Shown piece after piece: positions 11,245 to 19,159 of a stretch of DNA of 64,000 nt. The DNA is taken from the NCBI RefSeq assembly GCF_015040615.1, contig NZ_CP060402.1, positions 1,922,001-1,986,000 on the forward strand. The letters run 5' to 3'. The notes under the pieces were generated by a model, which was not told the origin of the DNA, made no database searches, and saw only the letters and a program-made list of their open reading frames with translations. The DNA is from Microbacterium sp. YJN-G (GTDB lineage: Bacteria; Actinomycetota; Actinomycetes; Actinomycetales; Microbacteriaceae). The position numbers and the translations under genes were made by a program. The stretch's first letter is position 1. Each line of letters opens with the position of its first letter.

Positions 11245-14200
11245 CCGATTCCCCCTCGACGTTCGAGTCGATCGTGACGATGATCGGTGCCTTCTGCGAT
11301 CCGATCGCCGTGACGCCGCTGCGGAAGACCCCGTCGCCGGGGCTGGTGACGTTCTTCACCAGCTCGTCCATCTCGTCGGTCGGCTGCACGGCGAACCCGA
11401 CGGCCAGGGTCTCCCCCGCGATCAGAGCACTGTGCGCCTGCAGCGCCCCGGCGAGCTCCGGCGACACGTTGAGCGCGAGCACGATGCGGTCGCTGACATC
11501 GAGTCCCGCGTTCTTGCGGGCCTCCTGCACGACCCGGATGGCGTCGCGGGCCATGCCCTCGGCCTCGAGCTCGGGCGTGGTCTGCGTGTCCAGCAGCAGG
11601 AACCCGCCTCCCGGGACGAGGGCGAGAGCCTCCCCCTCGGGACGGCCGGTGGTCTCGAGCACCAGCTCGTACTCGCTGGGCTCGAGGACGATGCCGTCGG
11701 CGGTCACGACCCCGTCCTGCTCGGTCCAGAATCCCTCCTTGGCGGCGCGGATGACCTTCTGCACCTCCTTGCCCAGGCGCGGGCCGGCGGCGCGGGCGTT
11801 CACGCTCAGCCGGTGGCTGATGCCGTAGTCGGCGGCTGTGCTCTCGCCGAGCTGCACGAGCTCGACGGTCTTCACGTTCAGCTCCTCGCGCACGATGCCC
11901 TCGAACTGCGCCAGGTCGCCGGCGAGCGGCGAGACGACCGTGAGACGGGCCAGCGGCAGGCGCACCCGCCGCTTCTCCTTCTTGCGCAGCGCGTTGCCGA
12001 CGCTGGAGAGCTCGCGCACGGCATCCATCGCGTCGCGCACGTCGTCGGCGGCGGGGAACGCCGCGGCGTCCGGCCAGTCGGTCAGGTGCACGCTGCGCCC
12101 GCCGGTCAGGCCCTGCCAGATGCGCTCGCTGATGAGCGGCACCAGCGGGGCCGCCACCCGGGTGAGGGTCTCGAGCACGGTGTAGAGCGTGTCGAACGCC
12201 TCACGGCTCTTCGGGTCGTCGGTCACGCCCGTCCAGAACCGGTCGCGCGAGCGGCGGATGTACCAGTTGGTCAGCACCTCGACGAAATCACGCAGACGAG
12301 CGGATGCCGTGGTCGAATCCAGCCCCTCCAGGTCGTCGCGCACCTCGCGGACGAGGTCGCCCAGGCGGGCCAGGATGTACCGGTCGAGCACATCGGTGGA
12401 GTCGGTGCGCCAGGTCGCCTCGTAGCCGTCGCCGGACGCATTCGCGTACGTGGCGAAGAAGTACCACGAGTTCCACAGCGGCAGCAGGAACTCGCGCACG
12501 CCGGCACGGATGCCCTCCTCGGTGACGGCGAGGTTGCCGCCGCGCAGCACCGAGCTCGACATCAGGAACCAGCGCATGGCATCCGAGCCGTCCCGGTCGA
12601 GCACCTCGCTGACGTCGGGATAGTTGCGCAGCGACTTCGACATCTTGTAGCCGTCGCTGCCGAGCACGATGCCGTGGCAGCTCACGCCGGTGAACGCCGG
12701 ACGGTCGAACAGCGCGGTCGAAAGCACGTGCATGACGTAGAACCAGCCGCGCGTCTGCCCGATGTACTCGACGATGAAGTCCGCCGGCGAGTGCGAGTCG
12801 AACCACTCCTGGTTCTCGAACGGGTAGTGCACCTGCGCGTAGGGCATCGAACCCGAGTCGAACCACACGTCGAAGACGTCCTCGATGCGGCGCATCGTGG
12901 ACTTGCCGGTCGGGTCGTCGGGGTTCGGACGCGTGAGGTCGTCGATGTACGGACGGTGCAGGTCGACCTCGCCCTCGGGGTTGCGCGGCAGGGTGCCGAA
13001 GTCGCGCTCGAGCTCCTCCAGCGAGCCGTACGCGTCGACGCGCGGGTACTCGGGGTCGTCGCTCTTCCAGATCGGGATCGGCGAGCCCCAGTACCGGTTG
13101 CGGCTGATCGACCAATCGCGGGCGCCTTCGAGCCACTTGCCGAACTGGCCGTGCTTGACGTTCTCCGGCACCCAGGTGATCTGCTCGTTGTTCGCGAGAA
13201 GGCGGTCCTTGATGTCGGTCACGCGGATGAACCAGCTCGACACGGCCTTGTAGATCAGGGGGTTCCGGCAGCGCCAGCAGTGCGGGTAGGAGTGCACGTA
13301 GCTCTGCTCGCGCAGCATCCGTCCCGCGGCCCGCAGCAGGCGGATCAGCGGTGTGTTGGCGTCCATCCACAGCTCGCCGGCCACGTCCGTGACGCTCGGC
13401 AGGAACCGGCCGCCGTCGTCGAGCGAGATGATCGTCGGGATGCCGGCGGCGTTGGTCACGCGCTGGTCGTCCTCGCCGTAGGCCGGCGCCTGGTGGACGA
13501 TGCCGGTGCCGTCGGTGGTGGTCACGTAGTCGTCGACGAGGATGCGCCAGGCGTTCTCGGTGCCCCAGGTCTCGGCATCCGCGTAGTAGTCGAAGAGGTG
13601 GTCGTAGGCGACGTCCTCGAGCTCCTTGCCGAGGACGGACTGCTCGACCGCGGCGAGCGCCTCGTCGGCCGACTCGTAGCCGAGATCCTTGGCGTAGCCG
13701 CCGAGCAGGTCGCGGGCCAGCAGGTAGCGGTGCGCGTCGCTCTCGGCCGGGTCGTCACCGGGCACGATGTCGGCGGCGCCGTTCGGGCCGCCGGGAAGCA
13801 CGACATACTCGATCTCGGGGCCGACGACGAGCGCAAGGTTGGTGGGCAGGGTCCAGGGCGTGGTCGTCCAGGCGAGGGCCCGCACGGCCGTGAGGCCGAG
13901 GGTCTCGGCCTTGACCCCGACCAGCGGGAAGGTGACGGTGACCGAGGGGTCCTGACGGTCCTTGTAGACGTCGTCGTCCATGCGCAGCTCGTGGGCGCTC
14001 AGCGGTGTCTCATCGCGCCAGCAGTACGGCAGCACGCGGTAGCCCTCGTAGGCGAGGCCCTTGTCGTAGAGCGTCTTGAACGCCCAGAGCACGCTCTCCA
14101 TGTAGCCGAGGTCGAGGGTCTTGTACCCGCGCTCGAAGTCGACCCAGCGGGCCTGGCGGGTGACGTAGTCCTGCCATTCGCGGGTGTAGGTGAGCACCGA

Positions 14201-14638
14201 GTCGCGCGCCTTCGTGTTGAAGACGTCGATGCCCATGGCCTCGATCTCGCTCTTCTCGGTGATGCCGAGCTGCTTCATCGCCTCGAGCTCGGCGGGAAGT
14301 CCGTGGGTGTCCCAGCCGAAGACGCGGTCGACCTTCTTGCCGAGCATGGTCTGGAACCGCGGGAAGACGTCCTTGGCGTACCCGGTGAGGAGGTGCCCGT
14401 AGTGCGGCAGGCCGTTGGCGAACGGAGGGCCGTCGTAGAAGACCCACTCGTCTGCACCCTCACGCTGCGCGATCGAGGCCCGGAAGGTGTCATCCGTCTT
14501 CCAGAAGTCGAGCACCTCGGTCTCGATCTCGGGAAAGCGCGGGCTCGGGGTGACGGCGGCCGGGCCGAATGCGGACTGGGTCCCTGTTGCCTGCCCTGAG
14601 CTTGTCGAAGGGCTTGTCGAAGGGCGCGGGTAGGTCAT
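11237..14638 (-). CDS. ileS: Isoleucyl-tRNA synthetase
   Basis: Charges tRNA-Ile. The 1133-residue protein has the class I motif as HYGH (residues 79-82) in [12 protein letters not shown], and KMSKS in [12 protein letters not shown]. The GLPHYGH form and the overall length suggest the eukaryote-like IleRS type that is often mupirocin tolerant; that is inference. Residues 7-21 ([15 protein letters not shown]) translate an interspersed repeat and precede the usual start of homology near [17 protein letters not shown]-box leader lies directly upstream. Confidence 0.97.
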   Translation of the reverse strand: MTYPRPSTSPSTSSGQATGTQSAFGPAAVTPSPRFPEIETEVLDFWKTDDTFRASIAQREGADEWVFYDGPPFANGLPHYGHLLTGYAKDVFPRFQTMLGKKVDRVFGWDTHGLPAELEAMKQLGITEKSEIEAMGIDVFNTKARDSVLTYTREWQDYVTRQARWVDFERGYKTLDLGYMESVLWAFKTLYDKGLAYEGYRVLPYCWRDETPLSAHELRMDDDVYKDRQDPSVTVTFPLVGVKAETLGLTAVRALAWTTTPWTLPTNLALVVGPEIEYVVLPGGPNGAADIVPGDDPAESDAHRYLLARDLLGGYAKDLGYESADEALAAVEQSVLGKELEDVAYDHLFDYYADAETWGTENAWRILVDDYVTTTDGTGIVHQAPAYGEDDQRVTNAAGIPTIISLDDGGRFLPSVTDVAGELWMDANTPLIRLLRAAGRMLREQSYVHSYPHCWRCRNPLIYKAVSSWFIRVTDIKDRLLANNEQITWVPENVKHGQFGKWLEGARDWSISRNRYWGSPIPIWKSDDPEYPRVDAYGSLEELERDFGTLPRNPEGEVDLHRPYIDDLTRPNPDDPTGKSTMRRIEDVFDVWFDSGSMPYAQVHYPFENQEWFDSHSPADFIVEYIGQTRGWFYVMHVLSTALFDRPAFTGVSCHGIVLGSDGYKMSKSLRNYPDVSEVLDRDGSDAMRWFLMSSSVLRGGNLAVTEEGIRAGVREFLLPLWNSWYFFATYANASGDGYEATWRTDSTDVLDRYILARLGDLVREVRDDLEGLDSTTASARLRDFVEVLTNWYIRRSRDRFWTGVTDDPKSREAFDTLYTVLETLTRVAAPLVPLISERIWQGLTGGRSVHLTDWPDAAAFPAADDVRDAMDAVRELSSVGNALRKKEKRRVRLPLARLTVVSPLAGDLAQFEGIVREELNVKTVELVQLGESTAADYGISHRLSVNARAAGPRLGKEVQKVIRAAKEGFWTEQDGVVTADGIVLEPSEYELVLETTGRPEGEALALVPGGGFLLLDTQTTPELEAEGMARDAIRVVQEARKNAGLDVSDRIVLALNVSPELAGALQAHSALIAGETLAVGFAVQPTDEMDELVKNVTSPGDGVFRSGVTAIGSQKAPIIVTIDSNVEGESDV
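14578..14613. repeat. Interspersed repeat copy within ileS 5' coding region
   Basis: Plus-strand ctgagcttgtcgaaggg followed at once by a second partial cttgtcgaaggg. It falls in the first 21 codons of ileS and is translated as a Ser/Thr-rich stretch. Confidence 0.75.
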
Positions 14639-14639
14639 C

Positions 14640-14896
14640 GTCTCTCGCAGTGTCTGTGCTGGTGGCTGGCGGATGCTGCTGCAAGGACGACCCGTGCTCT
14701 CGCGCGGACCGCGGTACCACCCTGCTTATCGTTGGGTTCCTGAGCCTGTCGAAGGACTCAACGATCACTCTCACTGCGGCGATGACGGGCCTGCCCCGCT
14801 CGGTTCTACTTGCCTCCCCTCAACAACCCGTGGGTCGCTGAGCTTTTCGAAGCGTTCTTCCGAGAGCTCCCCGGTGATGGCCGGATCACAGCTGAT
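14640..14896 (-). promoter_or_regulatory. T-box riboswitch leader of ileS
   Basis: Minus-strand AGGGTGGTACCGCGG (14723-14709) is the T-box sequence that pairs with the tRNA acceptor end. Upstream, TGTGATCCGGCCATCACC (start near 14893) matches the short specifier stem of actinobacterial ileS T-boxes, with the Ile specifier AUC at about 14878-14876, and AGTAGAACCG follows further down. A -10 TAGAAT at 14908-14903 would start the RNA near 14896. No T-run follows the T-box, so control of translation rather than of termination is expected. Uncharged tRNA-Ile would expose the ribosome binding site. Confidence 0.88.
14728..14765. repeat. Interspersed repeat forming a hairpin in the T-box linker
   Basis: The repeat core tgagcctgtcgaagg is flanked by perfect 7-bp arms atcgttg and caacgat. 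It sits immediately before the T-box sequence in the transcript, in the linker or stem III position. Confidence 0.75.
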
Positions 14897-14964
14897 GCGC
14901 CCATTCTACGTCTTCGCGCGCTGCGCAGCATCCGCTCGGAACACCCACGCTCCCAGCCACCTCA

Positions 14965-15047
14965 GCGCTTCGCGCGGGATTCTGCACCAGCCGCGGACGG
15001 ATTCCGGGAATTCGTCCGCGCGAAGCGCTGTTCTCCGCGCGAAGCGC
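14965..15047. repeat. 83-bp direct repeat, left copy
   Basis: Begins gcgcttcgcgcgg and ends ccgcgcgaagcgc, a perfect 13-bp terminal inverted repeat, with an imperfect palindrome around cggattccgggaattcg in the middle. It matches the copy at 15860-15942 in the same orientation at all but two positions. The pair brackets the DUF559 gene. Confidence 0.92.
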
Positions 15048-15053
15048 ACGCGT

Positions 15054-15854
15054 TCAGGCCGCGAGGTGCAGTCCCTGCGCGACGGCGCGCATGATCAGGT
15101 CCTGAACGAGCGGCCAGTCGAACATCATCTGGGCGTAGGACACCCGGATGACGTGATACCCGAGGAGCTTCAGCTCGGCATCGTGCCGGATGTCCTCCGA
15201 GCGCTGCGCGCCGACATGATGCCTGCCGTCGATCTGCAGCACCAACCGCGCGCCGATCAGCGCATCCACGCGGTGGCCATGTATCCAGGTCTGGATCCGC
15301 AGCGGCAGACTCAGCCAGCGCAACCTCGGCCGCAGGTACGTCTCGAGTCCGGCATCCGCGAACGGCGTCGCCTCCGCCAGCACCCGGCGTGCGGCAGGAC
15401 GCAACGACAGCCGCGACATGGCCGCCATCTCGACCAGCCCCTTGTTGAACGCCGAGTCCCAGGTGGCGAGTGCCTGTTCGAAAGGCTCGCACTCGGCGAT
15501 GTAGGAGAGCACGTTCTCGATCGGGTCGATGACGGAATCAGGGTCCCTGGGGATCAGCGGGATTCCCCAGTGCACCTTGGCAGCGACGCCGACGTTACCC
15601 GTGCGAGTCGGCGGCACCGCGACGTGCGGCGGTCCGGAGGCATCATGCAGCCAAAGATCGTAGTGCTGGGCGGCGGTCCGGCAGGTGATCACGACGCCGA
15701 ACTTCGCGGCGTCGTGAACGCCATGAGCGCATTGATGTCCGGAGTCATTCCGGTAGCCTGCGCGATCGCGGGCGGCTCGGAAGCCGCCCTGGCCACAATC
15801 TGTGGAGAACGATTCGGATCCGGCGAATGTGCAGGACGAATGGCACACGACCAT
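15054..15854 (-). CDS. DUF559 (Vsr-like) endonuclease domain protein
   Basis: The C-terminal part (about residues 190-266) has the PD-(D/E)xK-type pattern of DUF559: GHRVDALIG, LVLQIDGRHHVG, RSEDIRHDAELKLLGYHVIR. Family members resemble the Vsr mismatch endonuclease; their targets are mostly unknown. The middle part (FGVVITCRTAAQHYDLWL) resembles relatives that carry an AbiEi-like N-terminal region. The first 55 or so residues do not look like the expected helix-turn-helix and include several Cys residues, so the 5' end may be decayed or the start misplaced. The frame lies exactly between two 83-bp direct repeats, 6 bases from the left copy and 5 from the right. Mobility of the unit is inference. 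Confidence 0.7.
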   Translation of the reverse strand: MVVCHSSCTFAGSESFSTDCGQGGFRAARDRAGYRNDSGHQCAHGVHDAAKFGVVITCRTAAQHYDLWLHDASGPPHVAVPPTRTGNVGVAAKVHWGIPLIPRDPDSVIDPIENVLSYIAECEPFEQALATWDSAFNKGLVEMAAMSRLSLRPAARRVLAEATPFADAGLETYLRPRLRWLSLPLRIQTWIHGHRVDALIGARLVLQIDGRHHVGAQRSEDIRHDAELKLLGYHVIRVSYAQMMFDWPLVQDLIMRAVAQGLHLAA

Positions 15855-15859
15855 CCCGC

Positions 15860-15942
15860 GCGCTTCGCGCGGGATTCTGCACCAGCCGCGGACAGATTCC
15901 GGGAATTCGTCCGCGCGAAGCGCAGTTCTCCGCGCGAAGCGC
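15860..15942. repeat. 83-bp direct repeat, right copy
   Basis: Same orientation as 14965-15047, differing by A for G in the central palindrome and A for T before the last arm. It starts 6 bases upstream of the DUF559 start codon and ends 23 bases before the ArsA-like stop codon. Confidence 0.92.
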
Positions 15943-15965
15943 CGGTCAGTCTGAGCGCCAGCGAT

Positions 15966-16949
15966 CTAGGATGCCGAGGCGGCCTCCACAAGACCCGCCA
16001 GCGATCCCAGCGCCTGCACCCCGGTCAGCTCCCCCGGCATGAGCGGGATCTCGATCACCGGTACTGGGACCTCGGCCCGCACTCGCTGCAGGTGCACATC
16101 CTCACCGCCGCGCCGCTCTCGCAGCAGCTCACCGGCGCCGTCCGGGGAGCGGCGGTTGGCGATCAGCGCCGCGACATCGACATGCATGCCGTTCAGGGTC
16201 TCAACGACCTCGAAGGTCTCGGCCACCGGCAGCGCCTCGGCGGTGAACACCACGACGAAACCGGTGCGCTGCGGGTCGGCGATCGCCTGCTGGAGCGCGT
16301 CGAAGCGATCGCGGCGGCTCTGCAGCGCGCGCCGCAGGTCGCCCTGCGCCTCGGCCTGCCGATCCGAGCCGCCGGTGAGTCCACGCATCGCCGCCGAGAA
16401 GCGCTCGGAGCGGTCGCGGTTGCGCAGCAGGGTCTCGGTCCAGCCGGCCAGCTGACCGGGCAGTGCCAGAAGGCGCAGAGTGTGCCCGGAGGGAGCGGTG
16501 TCGAAGATCACCGCGTCATAGTCCCGCCGGCCGATCTCGGCCAGCTCGGCGATGCGCTCGAGCACGGCGGATTCGTGACTCCCCGGCGCATGCCGGGCCC
16601 GCTCCAGATGCGCGCGCGCCGGCGCATGCTGGCGCTCGGGCAGCATCCGGATCATCGTCCTCTCCACCGCGGCGAGGTGACGGGCGATCGTGGCGAGCGG
16701 GTCGATCTCGACGCCGTCGACGAACCCGCCGCCGATGCCGTCGCCGAAGTCGGCGAGCCGCTGCGGCGCGTCACCCACCTCGGTCCGCCAGAGGTGGCCC
16801 AGATTGTGGGCGGGGTCGGTCGAGACGACCAGCACCCGCTCGCCGGCGCGGGCGCGCGAGACGGCGAGCGCCGAGGCCAGCGAGGTCTTGCCCACCCCGC
16901 CCTTGCCGCCGACGAAGAGCATCGGCCGGCGCAGTGCTTCTAGCAGCAT
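15966..16949 (-). CDS. ArsA/GET3-family ATPase
   Basis: Deviant Walker P-loop GKGGVGKTS at residues 15-23 and VVSTDPAHNLGHLW mark the ArsA/GET3 group. FDTAPSGHTLRLLALP is the switch region. The family includes arsenite pump ATPases and tail-anchored protein targeting factors. With no arsB or arsenic genes here, an arsenic role is unlikely. It overlaps the small Cys-Cys protein gene by 10 bases and follows cstA, an arrangement suggesting work on the CstA transporter or its small partner. 327 residues is within the family range. Confidence 0.85.
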   Translation of the reverse strand: MLLEALRRPMLFVGGKGGVGKTSLASALAVSRARAGERVLVVSTDPAHNLGHLWRTEVGDAPQRLADFGDGIGGGFVDGVEIDPLATIARHLAAVERTMIRMLPERQHAPARAHLERARHAPGSHESAVLERIAELAEIGRRDYDAVIFDTAPSGHTLRLLALPGQLAGWTETLLRNRDRSERFSAAMRGLTGGSDRQAEAQGDLRRALQSRRDRFDALQQAIADPQRTGFVVVFTAEALPVAETFEVVETLNGMHVDVAALIANRRSPDGAGELLRERRGGEDVHLQRVRAEVPVPVIEIPLMPGELTGVQALGSLAGLVEAASAS

Positions 16950-17224
16950 GTGACGTGATCCAGGGGTGAACGGGGCATACCCATACGGCGATGCCAGTCG
17001 TGGAAGTCGGCGGCGAGCATCGGCATGAACTCGGCGCTGTAGTACGCGGCAGGGTCCGGCACGCCCAGCGCCTCGCCGAGCACGATGAGCGCGAACAGGT
17101 CGTCCTCATCGCGACGTTCGCGGGCCAGGGTCTGCCGGTAGGGGCCCGCGTAGTACTCCGCGAGCCCCTGCCGGATGGCGGCCCAGCGTCGTCGCAGACG
17201 CTGGGCCGGCCGGATGTCGGACAT
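16940..17224 (-). CDS. Small protein ending in Cys-Cys (cory-CC-star type)
   Basis: The 94-residue soluble protein is Arg- and Tyr-rich at its N-terminus (QGLAEYYAGPYRQTLARERR) and ends HVTCC at the stop. From memory it fits the small actinobacterial family named cory-CC-star, after the terminal Cys-Cys; membership was not verified. It lies 3 bases after cstA and overlaps the ArsA-like gene. The vicinal thiols could bind metal or be lipidated. Its function is unknown. Confidence 0.75.
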   Translation of the reverse strand: MSDIRPAQRLRRRWAAIRQGLAEYYAGPYRQTLARERRDEDDLFALIVLGEALGVPDPAAYYSAEFMPMLAADFHDWHRRMGMPRSPLDHVTCC

Positions 17225-17227
17225 AGG

Positions 17228-18955
17228 TCAGACCTCTTCGCGCACCGCCTCGAGCTGCGCGTCCTCATCCTCGTGCTCGGGCGGATCGGTCGCGGCCTTG
17301 CGCATCGCGATCGCGGCCTCGACCGCCACCCAGATGCTCGAGGCGATGATCACCACGTCGAGGGCGAACAGCAGCCAGTCGGCCTTCGCGGGATCGGCGA
17401 ACGAGGCCAGCTGCTCGATGGCGGCCCAGAACGAGAGCACGAACACCAGTACGAGCGGGATGAGTGCAGGCAGCGGGTTGCGCCGCTTGCGGATGAGCAT
17501 CACCGCCACGATCGACAGCGTCAGCGAGGCCAGCAGCTGGTTCGTGGTGCCGAACAGCGGCCAGATGCGCAGACCGCCGCCGCCGTCGAGACCCTGCGAG
17601 AAGGTCAGGCCGAGCCCCACCACCACGACCACGATCGTCGCGGGGAACTTCGTGATCTTCAGCCGCATCGAGTCGCCGATCTCCTGCACCACGAAGCGCA
17701 GCAGTCGCATGCCGGTGTCCATCGTGGTGGCGGCGAACAGCACGGCCATGGTCGCCAGCACCGTGGCGCTCAGCGATGCCGGCAGCCCGATTCCCGCCTG
17801 CATGAGCGCCCCGCCACCGGTGACGAAGGCACCGACACCGCCGGCGCCGAAGGCGCTGTAGACCTCATCCCACTCGGCGACCGTACGGAAGCCGGCGATC
17901 ACGGCGAGGATTGTGCCCAGCGAGAGCAGTCCCTCGCCGACGGCACCGAAGTAGCCGACGAAGCGGGCGTCGGTCTCCTTGTCGAGCTGCTTCGAGCTGG
18001 TGCCGGAGGACACCATGCCGTGGAAGCCCGAGATGGCACCGCAGGCGATCGTCACGAACAGCAGCGGCACCATGCTCGGCGTGCCCTCCGGCACGGCGGT
18101 GTTGATCGCCGGCGCGACGATCTCGGGAGCCGCGCCCGAGAACAGCGTGGCGGTGAGCACCGAGCCGAACAGCAGGATGAGCCCCACGAACAGCTGCACG
18201 CCGTTGATGTAGTCACGCGGCTGCAGCAGCACCCAGACCGGGAGCAGCGAGGCGATCGCGCCGTAGATGAACAGCGTGAGGATCCAGAAGGTCGCCGGCC
18301 CCATGCCCAGGAAGTCATCCGGCAGCACCACGGGGACCTGGTCTCCGAGCACGATCAGCGAGTACAGCGCCACGACGCCCACGACGGTGACCGGCAGCAG
18401 CGGCCAGCGCAGCCGGTACACGGCGACACCCACGAGCAGCGCCACCACGATCGCACCCCAGGTGGGGATGACCGCGCTGGGGGTGCTGATCAGCAGGTTC
18501 TTGATGACGACCGCGAACGCGGCGATCACCATCAGCAGCAGCAGGAAGATGACGACCAGGAACAGGCTCGCCCCGCGCTTGCCGATGTAGCGGGCGGAGA
18601 GGGCTCCGATCGAACGGCCCTTGTTGCGGGTCGACGCCCACAGCGCGCCCAGGTCGTGCATGCCGGCGAAGAACACCGTGCCGATCGTGACCCAGAGGAA
18701 CGCGGGGACCCAGCCCCAGATCACCGCGATCGCGGGACCGACGATCGGCGCAGCACCGGCGACGGAGGTGAAGTGGTGACCCCAGAGGATGAACTTGTTC
18801 GTCGGCACGTAGTCGATGCCGTCGTTGAGTTCATGCGCGGGGGTCTTGAACGCCGGGTCGAGTCTGTAGACCCGGTTCGCGAGATAGCGGGAGTAGAAGA
18901 TGTATCCGGCCGCGAAGATGGCCAAGCCGATGAACATCAGCAGAACGGGAGACAT
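17228..18955 (-). CDS. cstA: CstA-family transporter
   Basis: Polytopic membrane protein of the carbon-starvation family. Members import pyruvate or peptides. The 575-residue protein has many hydrophobic segments and the family motifs FILWGHHFTSVAGAAPIVGP near residues 55-74, SGFHGMVSSGTSSKQL, and LFGTTNQLLASLTL. The C-terminus is acidic (PPEHEDEDAQLEAVREEV). It begins the cstA / Cys-Cys protein / ArsA-like operon. The substrate cannot be told from the sequence. Confidence 0.93.
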   Translation of the reverse strand: MSPVLLMFIGLAIFAAGYIFYSRYLANRVYRLDPAFKTPAHELNDGIDYVPTNKFILWGHHFTSVAGAAPIVGPAIAVIWGWVPAFLWVTIGTVFFAGMHDLGALWASTRNKGRSIGALSARYIGKRGASLFLVVIFLLLLMVIAAFAVVIKNLLISTPSAVIPTWGAIVVALLVGVAVYRLRWPLLPVTVVGVVALYSLIVLGDQVPVVLPDDFLGMGPATFWILTLFIYGAIASLLPVWVLLQPRDYINGVQLFVGLILLFGSVLTATLFSGAAPEIVAPAINTAVPEGTPSMVPLLFVTIACGAISGFHGMVSSGTSSKQLDKETDARFVGYFGAVGEGLLSLGTILAVIAGFRTVAEWDEVYSAFGAGGVGAFVTGGGALMQAGIGLPASLSATVLATMAVLFAATTMDTGMRLLRFVVQEIGDSMRLKITKFPATIVVVVVGLGLTFSQGLDGGGGLRIWPLFGTTNQLLASLTLSIVAVMLIRKRRNPLPALIPLVLVFVLSFWAAIEQLASFADPAKADWLLFALDVVIIASSIWVAVEAAIAMRKAATDPPEHEDEDAQLEAVREEV

Positions 18956-19159
18956 TCGTGTGACTTCCTTTCGGCAGCGACGTCGTCGTCACTGTTCCTG
19001 CCACCCTAGCGAACCTGATATTCCGCTGTGAGTCCCGACACTCGCTGACGGGGATCAGAACCACGGGATCACGGGATACCGACGCCCGGTAGACTCGCAG
19101 GACAACCCACACTCAGGCACGCTCACACAGTGCCGCACACATCGCTCAAGGAGACCTCC

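Noticed and set aside
11432..14599. A 1055-codon open frame opposite ileS
   Set aside because: Antisense shadow of ileS with low-complexity composition and no ribosome binding site.
14673..16943. A 756-codon plus-strand frame through the T-box, nuclease cassette and ArsA-like gene
   Set aside because: It crosses regulatory DNA, both repeats and two genes on the other strand, and resembles no family.
15966..16949. Arsenic resistance ATPase
   Set aside because: No arsenite pump, reductase or arsenic-type metal site is present; the context is cstA and a small Cys-Cys protein.
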